A DNA stretch of 64,000 nucleotides from CBDCXF01 sp965223755 (GTDB lineage Bacteria > Acidobacteriota > Thermoanaerobaculia > Multivoradales > JAHEKO01), in assembly GCA_965223755.1 (NCBI GenBank), contig CBDCXF010000001.1, positions 124,001 through 188,000 of the forward strand. Reading direction: 5' to 3'. Both the position numbers and the translations under genes were made by a program. This document shows positions 63,822 through 64,000 of this stretch, in pieces. Position 1 is the first letter of the stretch; every line of letters starts with the position of its first letter. Below the pieces are notes generated by a model, which had not been told where the DNA came from, ran no database searches, and saw nothing but the letters and a program-made list of their open reading frames with translations.

Positions 63822-64000
63822 ATGTCCATTTTTGATGCCAAATTGGTAGTTGTTGCTGGCCTGCTAACGGCTATATTGGTCGCATTTGACGGTTCGAGTC
63901 TTATCGCCCCAGTGTTGGGAGGTGTTGTCTGTTTTTGGGGGTTTGGTCGGCATGTTTCGCCCATGGATCTTAGGAGCCCGCGTTTGGACTGGATCCTTGT
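63822..64000 (+). CDS. Small membrane protein, cut by right window edge
   Basis: An ATG at 63822 (or the adjacent GTG at 63819) opens a frame that runs to the window end, 59 codons visible. It has a hydrophobic N-terminal segment (LVVVAGLLTAILVAF) and a second one (LIAPVLGGVVCFWGF), then a basic loop (GRHVSPMDLRSPRLDW). It lies 17 bp after the RHS stop on the same strand, the usual place for an immunity gene of an RHS toxin. That role is only inferred and the ribosome site is weak. Confidence 0.5.
   Translation, partial: MSIFDAKLVVVAGLLTAILVAFDGSSLIAPVLGGVVCFWGFGRHVSPMDLRSPRLDWIL

Noticed and set aside
1..64000. CRISPR array, rRNA operon or prophage
   Set aside because: No regularly spaced repeats, no rRNA-like sequence and no phage structural genes were seen; the only mobile element recognised is the IS481-family copy.

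Overview
The window is one contiguous piece of a Gram-negative bacterial chromosome. It is GC-rich (roughly 60% by eye) and gene-dense. It carries a Skp/OmpH chaperone, an Oar-like TonB receptor with an N-terminal carboxypeptidase-regulatory domain, a DUF1302 beta-barrel, many lipoproteins, two sulfatase-fold proteins ending in LRALGY and a 'VWFA-related' protein of the type common in Acidobacteriota. I infer an Acidobacteriota-like organism. No rRNA, tRNA or CRISPR array was seen, so the assignment is tentative.

Layout: (1) 0-2.1 kb, a left-truncated sulfatase-fold enzyme. (2) 2.1-8.1 kb, minus strand, a MacA/MacB-like exporter operon (fusion protein, ATPase, two permeases) and an unknown exported protein. 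(3) 8.2-10.2 kb, a DUF418 membrane protein and a small HExxH membrane protein. (4) 10.3-21.3 kb, an apparent operon: MMPL/RND pump, Tat-signal DUF1329 protein, YCF48-like propeller, DUF1302 beta-barrel, second Tat-signal DUF1329 protein, remnants of an acetone-carboxylase-like operon and of an SDR, acyl-CoA ligase, TetR regulator. A consensus-like promoter overlaid with three GGTACC palindromes lies in front. (5) 21.5-26.0 kb, two divergent units: a KamA-type radical-SAM aminomutase, and scoA-scoB-transaminase. The transaminase closely resembles beta-phenylalanine aminotransferase. Together they suggest a beta-amino-acid degradation route, but scoB has a single-base frameshift. (6) 26-34 kb, small enzymes and lipoproteins: a VOC stub, DUF885 hydrolase, MBL hydrolase, GNAT, DUF5694, SGNH hydrolase, nucleotidyltransferase, Skp/OmpH, TspO. 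(7) 34-41 kb, the VWFA protein, a DUF1554 protein, a TonB receptor split by an intact IS481-family element, and a DUF6503 protein. (8) 41-47.7 kb, a second sulfatase-fold lipoprotein, small exported proteins and a DMT exporter. (9) 47.8-58 kb, acyl-CoA ligase, DEAD-box helicase, Cys-rich lipoprotein, flippase, sulfotransferase, M20 peptidase, CAT-fold acyltransferase, histidine phosphatase, and the glycosylase Tag. (10) 58-64 kb, an exported protein translationally coupled to a 1,693-residue RHS protein, followed by a membrane ORF cut by the right edge.

The most notable items are the predicted envelope-spanning transport operon with duplicated Tat-targeted DUF1329 proteins and its promoter/operator; the aminomutase/beta-transaminase/CoA-transferase set; the IS481 insertion, whose 6-bp target duplication also supplies the transposase stop codon; and a cluster of decayed genes between 18.5 and 26 kb.
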